A DNA stretch of 64,000 bases from Sulfuriferula multivorans (GTDB lineage Bacteria; Pseudomonadota; Gammaproteobacteria; Burkholderiales; Sulfuriferulaceae), in NCBI RefSeq assembly GCF_003851125.1, contig NZ_BGOW01000017.1, forward strand, positions 119,033 to 183,032, written 5' to 3'. The notes under the pieces were generated by a model that saw nothing but the letters and a program-made list of their open reading frames with translations, ran no database searches and had not been told where the DNA came from. The translations under genes and the position numbers were made by a program. Shown here piece by piece: positions 35,535-45,088 of the stretch (the first letter of the stretch is position 1; every line of letters begins with the position of its first letter).

Positions 35535-37424
35535 TTACAAGTGCGGCAGCATTTTCGACAGCAACACGCGCAGTTTGGCCGGCCGCACCGGCTTATACAG
35601 CAGCGCATGGCCGCTGACCTTGATTGTACGTACTGATTCGGGAGCCGTATCGCCAGTGATCAGCACTGCCGGTATGTCCGCACCAAATATAGAGCGAAAC
35701 CTTGCAATAACATCCAGCCCGATCTCCCCATCACGCAGGCGGTAATCGCAAAGCAGCACGTCTGGCGCCCGCTCCAATTGCGCCAGCGCATCGCAACCCC
35801 TGGTGGCCGAGACCACTTGCAATCCCCACCCGGTCAACAGACTACGCATAGCGGTGAGAATTTCCTCATCATCATCAATGACTACGACCAGCCCATGCAA
35901 TTGCCCGGACAAGGTGCGTCGTCCGGAGTCGCGCAAATCCTCTACAACCGCTCCTGGTTCAGACTGTGCCACGCTAATGCTGAACACCGAGCCATGCTGC
36001 GGATAAGAGCGCAAACTCAGCGGGCAATCCAGTAGCCGTGTCACGCGTTCAACGATGGCTAACCCCAGCCCGAGGCCATTGCCGCGTGCGCGCTCGGGAT
36101 TATGCAGCTGTACGAATTCTTCAAAAATATCCTGCTGGCGATCCTCTGGAATACCTCGGCCGCTATCCCATACCTCGATCAATACCCGCGCATTGCGTCT
36201 CCGACAACCCACTACCACGCCGCCGGAATCTGTGTAGCGCACCGCATTCGACACCAGGTTGAACATCACGCGCTGCAATAGCAGCGGGTCGGTATGCAAC
36301 AAAGCTCGACTCGGCACTACCAGCAGCTTCAGTCCTTTGGCCTCAGCCTGATGAGTAAATTCGGTGCGTATCCGATCAAGCACCCGGTTAACCGGAAATA
36401 CCCGCTCGTGCACTTCCAGCACACCCGCATCGAGCCGGGAAATATCCAGCAGGGAATTGAACAAACCTTCCATCGCAGCCACCGAAGCTTCGATGTTAGC
36501 CAGTATGCGCAGCTGTTCAGATTCATGGAGTTCATTCTTGAGCGCAGCGAGAAACAGCCCCAGCGCATGGATGGGTTGGCGCAGGTCATGGCTGGCTGCA
36601 GCCAGAAATTTGGATTTGGCAATGTTGGCGTGCTCGGCAGCTTCCTTCTGTTCTGCCAGCGCGGCAGTCGCCTCTCGAATACGCTGCTGCATGCCTACCC
36701 GCGAGGCGGTGAGATCCTCTGTCATCTGATTGATGCCAACTTGCAGCGCGCCTAGCTCGCCCCCGGCGTCATGCTCCACGCGTGCGTGCAGATTACCGGC
36801 ACCGATGGCGTGCACCACAGCCAGCATTTCACGAATCGGTTTTGTCACGTTTCTCGATAAACGTAACGCCAGCGCAATGCCTAACATCATCACCAGCAGG
36901 CAAATACCCGCACTGGTCAATAACGTGGTGCGATTGATGGCCGCCAGATGCTGCAAAGAGACGCCCACTCGCACCCAGCCGATGCGACGTCCGGATGTAT
37001 CCGGCGCATTCTCGTGCAGGGTAAACATGTCTGTAGCGTGCAGAGGAGCCATATCTATGGGCGCAGTAAAAACCAGCCTGTCGCCGACTTCCATCGGCTC
37101 AGTCGCACCCTGCAGGGCGGATGGCACCTCCCCGGCGGAAGCAAGCAGTTTGAAACGCGTATCGTAGATGGCCGCAAAATCCACCCCTGTCTCGGCATGC
37201 TGCGCGTTCAGCAGGTTTTGCAAAAACTTCTGATTGTAGGTAACCACGCCGTATTCCGCCGCAGTCGCCAAATAGCGTGCCTGAGCAGCGCCACGTTCGC
37301 GTAGCGCCTGCTCGGCATCCTGGATACGGCTATAACTGAAATACACGCCAAGAAGCACTGCGGTGATCAACACCGGCAACACACCCAATAGCATCGCATG
37401 TTGTCGCAAACCCCACCGGTTCAC
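35535..37424 (-). CDS. membrane-bound hybrid sensor histidine kinase/response regulator
   Basis: 629 aa. Membrane helix near residues 9-30, periplasmic sensor of about 130 residues, second helix near 168-188, HAMP, and a short coiled coil. HisKA has FLAAASHDLRQPIHALGL (His279), HATPase has RYTDSGGVVVGCRRR and GNGLGLGLAIVERV, and the C-terminal receiver has Asp560 in VLLCDYRLRDGE. It starts with GTG overlapping the stop of the binding-protein gene (GTGA), so the periplasmic binding protein and kinase are coupled. The binding protein probably delivers the signal ligand (inference). The NarL-type regulator at 38.8 kb may be an output partner. Confidence 0.92.
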   Translation of the reverse strand: MNRWGLRQHAMLLGVLPVLITAVLLGVYFSYSRIQDAEQALRERGAAQARYLATAAEYGVVTYNQKFLQNLLNAQHAETGVDFAAIYDTRFKLLASAGEVPSALQGATEPMEVGDRLVFTAPIDMAPLHATDMFTLHENAPDTSGRRIGWVRVGVSLQHLAAINRTTLLTSAGICLLVMMLGIALALRLSRNVTKPIREMLAVVHAIGAGNLHARVEHDAGGELGALQVGINQMTEDLTASRVGMQQRIREATAALAEQKEAAEHANIAKSKFLAAASHDLRQPIHALGLFLAALKNELHESEQLRILANIEASVAAMEGLFNSLLDISRLDAGVLEVHERVFPVNRVLDRIRTEFTHQAEAKGLKLLVVPSRALLHTDPLLLQRVMFNLVSNAVRYTDSGGVVVGCRRRNARVLIEVWDSGRGIPEDRQQDIFEEFVQLHNPERARGNGLGLGLAIVERVTRLLDCPLSLRSYPQHGSVFSISVAQSEPGAVVEDLRDSGRRTLSGQLHGLVVVIDDDEEILTAMRSLLTGWGLQVVSATRGCDALAQLERAPDVLLCDYRLRDGEIGLDVIARFRSIFGADIPAVLITGDTAPESVRTIKVSGHALLYKPVRPAKLRVLLSKMLPHL

Positions 37425-38362
37425 GGCTGGGGCTCCGCTTGCAAAGCAGCATACAGCTGTGCATCCGCCGGGATGGTGAGCGACAGGGCGCGCGCCACAT
37501 TTCGGTTAACCATCACACTAAAATAACGCGGTGGCTGAGGTGGTGGCAACACAAAGGGCTTGCGGCGGATTATTTCGGCAATCTGCCGGCCGATCTGCTC
37601 CGGAGTGGAATAGACCGCGAGCAGCGCTCCCGCTTTGACCAGTGCAGCCGAATAACCCAGTACCGGCCTGCGTTGACGATAGGAAGTCAGGATCAAGCTC
37701 TGCAAACTGGCGCGATTCACCACTTCGACATCCGGCAGCAGCAGCAATGCGTCGCTATGCAGCAATACTGCGTCAATATCCGGAAATAGTGTCGTGACGT
37801 TATCCAATGTTTTGGTCACCAGTTGCAAGCGGCTGTCCTCGGCGGCTTCCTCCAGCATATCCCGCTCACTCAGTGTGGCTGATCCCAGCAACACACCGAC
37901 CTGTTTTATATCAGGTAGCGCTGCATTCAATAGCCGAAATTGGCGGGGGTAGGGCTGATCCAGGCTCACTGCACTAAACTGGTGGCGGCGTGCTCGCAAT
38001 ACCAGTTCGCGCAGGATTTTCTCGTAATGCTGACGTGGCAACAAACCGGCCAGTACCGGGGCGACCCCGGGCGAACGGGCGAGCGCTTCGGTAGCTTTCA
38101 CACCCAAAGGAACCAACAAGGTATCGGCACCAAATCCACTATCACGCACCTCATTCATGCTCAATATGCGCAGCGCGAGCTTCCCATCAGCTTCTGCCAG
38201 GCCGCTGCTTATTGCTGCTGCGGCCTCCAGATACGGAGCGCTTCGTTCGGATAACACCAGCACCACTTGGCGTGCGCAGCCCTCTGTCACAAACCCCATA
38301 CACAGCAGCACAGCCAGCCACAGCTGTAAGGTGTCCGGCACTAGGTAGAGGCGCTTGCCCAT
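37421..38362 (-). CDS. ABC-transporter substrate-binding-like protein (PF04392-type)
   Basis: 313 aa from the ATG at 38362; an ATG 26 codons upstream (38440) is also open but lacks a ribosome-binding site and puts the signal region deep inside. Signal-like segment LYLVPDTLQLWLAVLLCMGFVTEGCA. The body matches the ABC substrate-binding family related to TrpX-like proteins (VLVLSERSAPYLEAAAAI, ALPDIKQVGVLLGSATLSERD, DAVLLHSDALLLLPDVEVV, GALLAVYSTPEQIGRQIAE). There is no ABC permease or ATPase gene here, so it probably serves as sensor partner of the hybrid kinase (inference). Confidence 0.8.
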   Translation of the reverse strand: MGKRLYLVPDTLQLWLAVLLCMGFVTEGCARQVVLVLSERSAPYLEAAAAISSGLAEADGKLALRILSMNEVRDSGFGADTLLVPLGVKATEALARSPGVAPVLAGLLPRQHYEKILRELVLRARRHQFSAVSLDQPYPRQFRLLNAALPDIKQVGVLLGSATLSERDMLEEAAEDSRLQLVTKTLDNVTTLFPDIDAVLLHSDALLLLPDVEVVNRASLQSLILTSYRQRRPVLGYSAALVKAGALLAVYSTPEQIGRQIAEIIRRKPFVLPPPQPPRYFSVMVNRNVARALSLTIPADAQLYAALQAEPQP

Positions 38363-38533
38363 TTCTGTTGGTTTTTCCCCGCATCGGTTCTTGGTTTCGA
38401 CATCCTGTCGTTTGTTTCGCCACCTCTGCAGGATTGTCATCTGTGAACGGGGCAGCGTGTAGCTTCGCGATGGTCTAGGCCATTCGAATTAGTCCATTTG
38501 ATACAGCAATTCATTGATTTATCTAAAACTAGA

Positions 38534-38740
38534 CCGAATGGTGGATTTCCATTTTCCTCTTGGCGGGGATAATTACGGTGTCGACTCGCACTGAGCCTGT
38601 CGCAACAGGATAAATTTGATTTGGTAAGAAATAACAAACAACAACAGCCAATCAACCCAGCTCACAACATGGCATAAGTAGTGCCACTCAGACTGCCGCT
38701 TAACCCCCATTCTCTATCTGAAAATGGGGGTTCTTTTTTT
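38534..38740 (+). ncRNA. candidate small RNA ending in a Rho-independent terminator
   Basis: Inferred from an orphan plus-strand terminator and an upstream promoter candidate (4-5 of 6 matches at -35 and -10, 18-bp spacer), giving a transcript of about 200 nt. No annotated plus-strand gene lies before it in this stretch. The 5' end is a guess. An alternative is a very short peptide gene (MVDFHFPLGGDNYGVDSH). It is antisense to nothing coding. Confidence 0.35.
38702..38740 (+). terminator. orphan Rho-independent terminator
   Basis: A 10-bp perfect stem (AACCCCCATT/AATGGGGGTT) with an 11-nt loop is followed on the plus strand by CTTTTTTT. On the minus strand no T-run follows, so it does not terminate the NarL-type regulator gene. 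Confidence 0.8.
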
Positions 38741-38821
38741 GTCTTGCCGTTTCATTTTACAAGAGCGCGGGTTACCCGCCGTTGCCCATGGCGCAAAAGA
38801 TCGTCAGTCGTGCAAACACGC

Positions 38822-39469
38822 CTACAACAATTTGCGCCGCTGCGCTTCCATCACTGCTTCGGTGCGGTTATTCACTTCCAGAGTGCGGAAAATACCGGCC
38901 AGATGGACTTTGATGGTCCCTTCACCCAACCCCAATTCACGCGCAATGAGTTTATTGGGCTTACCCGCAGCGAGCAGTTTGAGCACATCCATTTGGCGTT
39001 CGGTCAAACAACACGACGTTTGGCCCCGTGAAGTAGCCTGGGGAGCAGTCATTACTTCCGTGGCGGCCAACTCGTGATCCATCACCAGCGGCGGCAAGTA
39101 AATGCCGCCCGACAATACCAGGCGTATTGCCGAGAGCATGACCTGGCTGGAGGAAGATTTCGGAATATAGCCCAGCGCTCCGACATCCAGGACTGCCTGC
39201 ACGTTGGGCCGCGATTCGGAACCCGACAATACCACTATCGGCACATCGGGATGAGCAGCCTGGAAATGAATGACGCACTCGACGCCAGTTACGCCGGGCA
39301 TGTGCAGATCGAGCAATGCGAGATCGATGTCCTCATGTTGATTGGCGTGTGCGATGGCCTCCTGACAGGTTCCCGCTTCCAGCACTTCAACATCCTTCCC
39401 CATCTGCTGCAGCAGATGGCGTGCACCTTCACGAAACAGCGCATGATCGTCGGCCAGAATAATTTTCAT
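38822..39469 (-). CDS. NarL/LuxR-type response regulator
   Basis: 215 aa. The receiver domain has Asp7/Asp8, phosphoacceptor Asp54 in LALLDLHMPGVTGVE, and Lys104 in GYIPKSS. The LuxR helix-turn-helix is about residues 150-200 (TERQMDVLKLLAAGKPNKLIARELGLGEGTIKVHLAGIF). It lies 3 nt after the TonB-dependent receptor gene, so it is cotranscribed with it. The hybrid kinase downstream is the nearest possible phosphodonor. The pairing is inferred from context only. Confidence 0.93.
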   Translation of the reverse strand: MKIILADDHALFREGARHLLQQMGKDVEVLEAGTCQEAIAHANQHEDIDLALLDLHMPGVTGVECVIHFQAAHPDVPIVVLSGSESRPNVQAVLDVGALGYIPKSSSSQVMLSAIRLVLSGGIYLPPLVMDHELAATEVMTAPQATSRGQTSCCLTERQMDVLKLLAAGKPNKLIARELGLGEGTIKVHLAGIFRTLEVNNRTEAVMEAQRRKLL

Positions 39470-39472
39470 CGG

Positions 39473-41458
39473 CTACCAGCCCAGTGTCAACGTCACAAAA
39501 GCACGGCGTTCGAAACGCATTTCCGGCCTGAATTCACTATACGGGCCATTCAGGCTCTGTCCTACCAGCGCCAACTCGGCCTCGTGTGCGCCATCGCGCC
39601 AACGTTTGGCGAGACGCGCGTCCACCCGTTCGTAACGATGCACCGGGTCGCCCTCGCCCAGCCAGGTCATCGCCGCCTCCTGATAATAGCCCATGCTGGC
39701 CTGGTATCCGCCAATGAATTCCTGGCTGATCAACAGACTGGTCTGATGGCGTGGCACGGAATAGCGTGTATCTTCATCGGCAGAACGTGCCTTGGTCCAG
39801 GCTTGGTTGAGCACAATCAGGCTGCCTTCCAGCGGACGCCAGCGCAACTGGAACTCCGCCCCGGTGAGAGTGGCGCCATACAGGTTACGGTTGCTAGTGT
39901 AGCCATTGTAAGGATCAAGAACCTCGGTACCGGCTGGGAAGTATTGCTTGACCTGGCCTATCAGCCGACTGTAACTATCGTGAAACACCCGTGCATCGAC
40001 CGTCAGCCGAAGTTTGTGAAAATCACCCACATAACCGATTTCACGCGACAGCACCTGCTCTGAATCCAGTCCGCCGTTGTTCAGAGCCACCTGATTGAGC
40101 AGAAGTCCATTGTATGTATAGCGAAAATTGGCGCCTTCCTCAACTGGCGTGGGCGAGCGGTAACCCCGGCTGATACTCGCACGAACAGCGTGGTCAGGAT
40201 TGATCAAATAATTCACGGCCACGCGAGGAGAGAGTGTGGTGCCGCCGTAATACTGCTTCTCCAGCATGGCACCGGATTGGAGCAACCAGTGGGATGTGGC
40301 ATGCCACTCGCCATTGATGAACAATCGATACAAATTTCCGCCCAATGCTTGATTGGAGCCAAGATAGCTAGCTGAAGTAACCTGATCGCGCCGCGCCTCG
40401 GCACCCCATACCAGGCGCACATCCTGGCGCAGGTTGGTAATCATCTGAAACTCAAGGCTATCGCGATAAGCTTCATAGTCAAGATTGACAGGATAATTGA
40501 GTGTAGGTGGCAAGGGTGGGGGCAAAAACGGGAGCGCTGGCGGCCCCAGGAATACATTCCACGCTTCGCGCACGCGGTTATGAGAATGATTGAATTGCAG
40601 CGACCATTCGCTGTTGGCATCTGGCGCGCGACGGAATTTCATCTGCACGAAATCGCTCACCGAATACTGATCATGTGCGGGATACGAGAAATCGTTTGGG
40701 AACCCCTTCTGCCATTTACCCTCGCTATATCCCGCTTCGGTACTGAGCTCATCCGAGGTATTCAAGCGATAATCCGCACGTACGTTGACCAGTCGGTCCC
40801 GCGACAGATCTGGCAGGGTGTTATAGCGTTCATCCTGCTTCTGCGCCACGGTAATACGGTAATCGAGAGCACCGCGCTGACCGCCGTAACGATACATGCC
40901 GTCACGCACGCTTTTGTCACCCATCGTTAAAGAAGCAGTGTTACCCTGGGTTTGAGAAGGATGCTTGGTAATGATATTGATGACTGCCAAAAAAGCATTC
41001 GGACCGTAGGTCGATGCGTTGGGGCCACGCACCACTTCGATCCGTTCGATGTCCTCGATCGCCAGCGGCAGATCACGCCAGTTCACCTGGCCAAAACCGA
41101 CGTTGTAGATGGAGCGTCCATCCACCAGCACCTGCATGCGCCGCGAGTAGGCATCGCTCATGCCATGATAGGTCACCACCGGGATGTTGCCAGCATAGTT
41201 GGATACGCTAAAACCCGGCACCAACCGGAGCAAATCGGGAATCTCGCGAAAACCCGAGGCACGGATCATTTCCTGGTCAATCACCGTTACTGCGGCCGGC
41301 GCTTCCTGCTGGGGTTGCTGCAACCGCGAAGCGGACAGCACTACCGGCAGGTCGGTAAGGTAATCCGCCTCGGTGGGTAGTTGTTCTGTATCGGCCCACA
41401 ACGGGCTACTCCCTGCCAGCGCGAGTCCTGTGAGCAGACGCAGGAATACTGATTGCAT
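39473..41458 (-). CDS. TonB-dependent outer-membrane receptor
   Basis: 661 aa. The signal peptide is FLRLLTGLALAGSSPLWA. The plug domain (residues 40-150) has VVLSASRLQQPQQEAPAAVTVIDQE, IPDLLRLVPGF, VLVDGRSIYN, and IERIEVVRGPNASTYG followed by AFLAVINIITK. A 22-strand-type barrel ends in the aromatic terminus FVTLTLGW. It resembles BtuB/CirA-like receptors, but the ligand is unknown. I chose the ATG at 41458 with GGGGGAAG upstream; 13 Asn/Lys-rich codons before it are unlikely. It heads a signalling cluster, so it may feed a ligand to the downstream periplasmic binding protein and kinase (inference). Confidence 0.92.
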   Translation of the reverse strand: MQSVFLRLLTGLALAGSSPLWADTEQLPTEADYLTDLPVVLSASRLQQPQQEAPAAVTVIDQEMIRASGFREIPDLLRLVPGFSVSNYAGNIPVVTYHGMSDAYSRRMQVLVDGRSIYNVGFGQVNWRDLPLAIEDIERIEVVRGPNASTYGPNAFLAVINIITKHPSQTQGNTASLTMGDKSVRDGMYRYGGQRGALDYRITVAQKQDERYNTLPDLSRDRLVNVRADYRLNTSDELSTEAGYSEGKWQKGFPNDFSYPAHDQYSVSDFVQMKFRRAPDANSEWSLQFNHSHNRVREAWNVFLGPPALPFLPPPLPPTLNYPVNLDYEAYRDSLEFQMITNLRQDVRLVWGAEARRDQVTSASYLGSNQALGGNLYRLFINGEWHATSHWLLQSGAMLEKQYYGGTTLSPRVAVNYLINPDHAVRASISRGYRSPTPVEEGANFRYTYNGLLLNQVALNNGGLDSEQVLSREIGYVGDFHKLRLTVDARVFHDSYSRLIGQVKQYFPAGTEVLDPYNGYTSNRNLYGATLTGAEFQLRWRPLEGSLIVLNQAWTKARSADEDTRYSVPRHQTSLLISQEFIGGYQASMGYYQEAAMTWLGEGDPVHRYERVDARLAKRWRDGAHEAELALVGQSLNGPYSEFRPEMRFERRAFVTLTLGW

Positions 41459-41524
41459 GCTTCCCCCTTTTTTTGCATTTTTTTTATTATTATTCAAACC
41501 GGATGATTAACTACACACGGCCGC

Positions 41525-43096
41525 CTATATACCTCTGGCCAAAACCTGTAGCAACACATAATCCACCTTGCCGGTGCCCAGCACCGGCAAGCTTTCCAGA
41601 TATTCGAATCGGCGCGGCACCGCAATTTCCGGCATTCCCATGCTTCTCGCCGCTTCCAGCAGACGCTCGCGCGACAATCCCGGCGCCGTGGTAAACAACA
41701 CGATCGCTTCACCGCGCTGTTCGTCCTGCACCGTTGCCGCACCATGTTGAAAATCCGGTTCCGCCTGGCCGGCAATAGCCTCGACCGTTTCCAGCGAGAT
41801 CATCTCGCCAGCCACTTTGGCAAAACGTTTGATGCGGCCAACAATATGGACAAAACCGTCGTGGTCAATGTCGACGACATCGCCGGTATTGTACCAGCCC
41901 GACCCGACTTCTGACGCCGGCGGCTCCAGTACGCCGGGGTGCTCGACCCGGTAGTAGCCCAGCATCAGATTCGGCCCACGCACATGCAACACACCGCCAC
42001 GATGGATGCCGGGAATCGGCACCACGCGTGCCTCAACGCCTGGTAACAAATGTCCCACACTGCCGGGATGATTATCCGCCAAAGGATTCACGGCCAGCAC
42101 CGGCGCGGTTTCAGTCGCACCGTAACCTTCTATTAGCTCAATGCCAAATTTGCTGCGCCAGGCCTCGCGCACCGACTCGGCCAGTTTTTCCGCGCCTGCC
42201 ACTACGATACGCAAGCTGCGAAAATCCTCCGCCGTGGCGTATTTCGCGTAATTGCCAAAAAAAGTACTGGTGCCAAACAACACCGTCGACCCACTCTCGC
42301 GAATCATCTCCGGGATCTGTTTGTAATGCAGCGGCGTGGTATAGAGCCTGTTGGACACGCCGGTCAGCAAAGGCAGCAACACCCCGGCCGTTAGTCCAAA
42401 AGAATGAAATATTGGCAACGCATTGAAAAATTTCTCGTCCGCAGAAAAATTGATGGCTGCGCAGATTTGATCCACATTGGCGAGCAGCGCCCGATTGGAC
42501 AGCACCACGCCTTTGGGCTTGCCTTCCGACCCCGAGGTAAATAGCACTACCGCTTGACTATCCGCATTTCCTGGTCTGGCTGCGCGCGCTGGAAACAACA
42601 TCGCATAGCCCATCAGCCACGCCTTATCCAGCCAGCCGAATCCGGCACGCATATCTTCCAGATACACGAGGCGCACCTGTTCGCCCAGAACGGCAGCCTG
42701 TTGTTCGAGCTCGGCAGTTTTGAGAAATTGTCGCGAAGTAATGACGGTTTTCACCTGCGCAGCAACGCACGCATCGAGCAGATTTTGTACACCTGAGGTG
42801 TAGTTGAGCATCGCCGGTACACGCCGGAAGGCATTCATGCCCAGCACCAGCCCAACCGTGCTGGCGAGGTTGGGCATCAACACGCCGACATGTTCTTCCG
42901 GCGCGGTGATTTTACTCACCAGCCGTCCCAGCGCCAGCGTGAGCTTGAGCAGCTCCCCGTAGCTGTAGCGTGGCTGACGAATGTCCTCCAGCGCCTGACG
43001 CTCTCGGCCAAACCGCGTCAGGGTATCGAGAAAACGGGTATAGAGACTTTCTGTTGCGCCCGGCTCGACAAATTTAACCTGGGCTGCGGCTGCCAT
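41525..43096 (-). CDS. Aas-like acyl-ACP synthetase (AMP-binding enzyme)
   Basis: 523-aa adenylate-forming enzyme. The closest family I recognise is the C-terminal synthetase half of E. coli Aas: VLFTSGSEGKPKGVVLSN (P-loop), NALPIFHSFGLTAG, STVLFGTSTFFGNYAKYA, VVAGAEKLAESVREAW, EGYGATETAPV, GWYNTGD and GRIKRFAKVAGEMISLE. It activates fatty acids for transfer to ACP. The PlsC acyltransferase half of Aas is absent from this protein and its neighbours. Its ATG overlaps the ssb stop by one base (TGATG), an odd pairing. Membrane localisation is not evident. Confidence 0.87.
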   Translation of the reverse strand: MAAAAQVKFVEPGATESLYTRFLDTLTRFGRERQALEDIRQPRYSYGELLKLTLALGRLVSKITAPEEHVGVLMPNLASTVGLVLGMNAFRRVPAMLNYTSGVQNLLDACVAAQVKTVITSRQFLKTAELEQQAAVLGEQVRLVYLEDMRAGFGWLDKAWLMGYAMLFPARAARPGNADSQAVVLFTSGSEGKPKGVVLSNRALLANVDQICAAINFSADEKFFNALPIFHSFGLTAGVLLPLLTGVSNRLYTTPLHYKQIPEMIRESGSTVLFGTSTFFGNYAKYATAEDFRSLRIVVAGAEKLAESVREAWRSKFGIELIEGYGATETAPVLAVNPLADNHPGSVGHLLPGVEARVVPIPGIHRGGVLHVRGPNLMLGYYRVEHPGVLEPPASEVGSGWYNTGDVVDIDHDGFVHIVGRIKRFAKVAGEMISLETVEAIAGQAEPDFQHGAATVQDEQRGEAIVLFTTAPGLSRERLLEAARSMGMPEIAVPRRFEYLESLPVLGTGKVDYVLLQVLARGI

Positions 43097-43563
43097 CAGA
43101 ACGGAATATCGTCTTCCATATCGTCAAAGCTGGAGCCGCTGGATTTGGCCGGGCCATTCGATGCAGGGGCTGGGCGTGCCGCGGCAGGACGACGGCTCTC
43201 GCCGCTATCGTTATCCATGCTGGCTGAACCGCTACGGCCACCCAACATCTGCATTTTGTCGGCCACAATCTCGGTGGTGTAGCGTTCCTGGCCTTCCTTG
43301 TCGGTCCACTTGCGGGTCTGGATGCGGCCTTCCACATACACCTGGCTGCCTTTTTTCAGATATTGGCCCACCACTTCGGCGGTTTTTCCGAAAAACGATA
43401 CGCGATGCCATTCGGTTTTTTCCTGCTTCTCACCGTTTTTGTCTTTCCAGTTTTCAGTCGTCGCCAGAGTCACATTGGCGATGGCGTCGCCGCTCGGCGC
43501 ATAGCGCACCTCCGGGTCCTTGCCCAGATTGCCTACCAGAATTACCTTATTGACCGATGCCAT
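43096..43563 (-). CDS. ssb: single-stranded DNA-binding protein
   Basis: 155 aa. An N-terminal OB fold ([30 protein letters not shown], then [35 protein letters not shown]) is followed by a flexible Gly/Ser/Ala/Pro tail and the acidic tip DDMEDDIPF. The tip recruits replication and repair proteins. The gene order uvrA (divergent)-MFS-ssb is common in betaproteobacteria. Its ATG abuts the MFS stop. Confidence 0.97.
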   Translation of the reverse strand: MASVNKVILVGNLGKDPEVRYAPSGDAIANVTLATTENWKDKNGEKQEKTEWHRVSFFGKTAEVVGQYLKKGSQVYVEGRIQTRKWTDKEGQERYTTEIVADKMQMLGGRSGSASMDNDSGESRRPAAARPAPASNGPAKSSGSSFDDMEDDIPF

Positions 43564-44942
43564 TATGTTGTCTCCCCTATCAAATTAAGCGCGCCCTGCT
43601 CATCCCAACCGTGCAGCGCGACTTTCAGTATGGCCACACCCTCTTCGGCAATCACCGCGGCTTCCATCACGCCTGACAACGCGCCAAGATGGCGGCTAAG
43701 CTGCCCGGCCTGATGAGTATCCATCGGACCGACATGGAACATGCGGGTTTTCACTGCGGGCGGGGTGCGCATTCCTACCGCCGCCACCAGCCATGCCAGC
43801 ATCAGCCCCGAACTGAACATGAACACTGCGGAAAACCCGTAGTGTTGCGACAGCCAGCCGCCCATGGCGCCCCCGAAAAACAATCCTAAAGACTGGGACG
43901 TATTATACACCCCCATTGCGGTCCCCTTGGCAGTGGTCGGCGCAAGTTTGGAGATCAATGACGGTAGTGAGGCTTCGAGTATGTTGAACGCAACAAAATA
44001 CAATATGAGCGCGGCAACGATACCCCAGAAATGATGCATGCTGGCCGCCATCCCCAATTGAGCAGCCAGCATGGTCGCTATCGCCGCAACGAATACCTGT
44101 TTCAGCTTGCCGCGCGTCTCGCCATAAATAATGGCCGGTATCATCAGCGCGAACGACACCAGCACTACCGGCAGGTATATCTCCCACTGGTGGTTGATAT
44201 CCAGATTACTGGTGTTGCGCAGCGCAAAGGGCAGCACTACAAACATCCCCATCTGCGCGGCATGCAAAGAAAAAATGCCGAAATTGAGGCGCAATAGCTG
44301 GATATCCTTCAACACGTCGCCAAGCCTTGCCGGGTTGGTCTCGGCATCCGCATGAAAGTGGCTGACCAGTGGATCAGGGACGCCCCATTTGACCACTGCC
44401 AAGGCTGCAATGGAGAGGACACCTGTCATCGCAAAAATTCCCGGCATCCCGATAAACTGATACAACGCGGGTCCCATTACCAGCGAGGCCGCAAAAGTCA
44501 CCCCTATCGTGCCGCCGATCATGGCCATTGCCTTGGTACGATGCTCTTCACGCGTCAGGTCGGCCAGCAGTGCTGTAACCGCGGCGGAAATCGCTCCGGC
44601 ACCCTGAATCACGCGACCCAGAATAATGGTCTCGATCGTTGTTGCATTGGCGGCGACAAAACTGCCAATGGCAAACAGGATCAGCCCGAAGTAGATCACG
44701 CGCTTGCGTCCGAATTTATCCGAGGCAATGCCAAACGGCAATTGCAGCAGCGCCTGGGTCAGTCCATACGCTCCCAATGCCAGGCCGATCATGGTGTGAT
44801 TGGCACCGCCAGGCAGGTGCTCGGCATACAGCGCGAATACCGGCAAGATCAGGAACATTCCCAACATACGCAGTCCAAAGATACTGGCCAGGCCAATACT
44901 TGAGCGCAACTCGGCGGGGGTCATTTTTTCAGATGGCAGCAT
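43563..44942 (-). CDS. YajR-like MFS transporter with C-terminal YAM-type domain
   Basis: About 459 aa from the ATG at 44942; a GTG four codons earlier and an ATG six codons later are also possible starts. Twelve membrane segments match the DHA1-type family. Motif A reads [17 protein letters not shown], and [31 protein letters not shown] is motif B/C-like. A soluble C-terminal domain of about 65 residues ([23 protein letters not shown] onward) resembles the YAM domain of E. coli YajR. The substrate is unknown. It lies between divergent uvrA and ssb. Confidence 0.87.
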   Translation of the reverse strand: MLPSEKMTPAELRSSIGLASIFGLRMLGMFLILPVFALYAEHLPGGANHTMIGLALGAYGLTQALLQLPFGIASDKFGRKRVIYFGLILFAIGSFVAANATTIETIILGRVIQGAGAISAAVTALLADLTREEHRTKAMAMIGGTIGVTFAASLVMGPALYQFIGMPGIFAMTGVLSIAALAVVKWGVPDPLVSHFHADAETNPARLGDVLKDIQLLRLNFGIFSLHAAQMGMFVVLPFALRNTSNLDINHQWEIYLPVVLVSFALMIPAIIYGETRGKLKQVFVAAIATMLAAQLGMAASMHHFWGIVAALILYFVAFNILEASLPSLISKLAPTTAKGTAMGVYNTSQSLGLFFGGAMGGWLSQHYGFSAVFMFSSGLMLAWLVAAVGMRTPPAVKTRMFHVGPMDTHQAGQLSRHLGALSGVMEAAVIAEEGVAILKVALHGWDEQGALNLIGETT

Positions 44943-45088
44943 GGATTTGGGCACACTCTCAAAAGTCGGTATATTAACAGGTTAGCCTTTTCCGATTAAT
45001 GCGGAAAAAGCATTTAACCACGGGATGCCAGCTCTTTTTGAGCAGCCCGCGCCCCGCTGGTTCCATTCACTCAGGAATATGCAACCCG

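Larger units (their letters stand above)
38363..38821. other. 459-bp intergenic region with a likely small-RNA transcription unit
   Basis: No recognisable gene. It must contain the minus-strand promoter for the binding-protein/kinase unit. On the plus strand it holds a TTGATA-N18-TCTAAA promoter candidate (38498-38527), a CCTGTcgcaACAGG hairpin, an 18-codon open frame (ATG 38538) and a strong terminator. Near 38766-38778 lies GCGGGTTACCCGC, a perfect palindrome without T-run. Confidence 0.6.

Noticed and set aside
44955..45088. LexA box before uvrA
   Set aside because: The best string (TCGGTATATTAACAG) lacks a CTG-N10-CAG match in both sequence and spacing.
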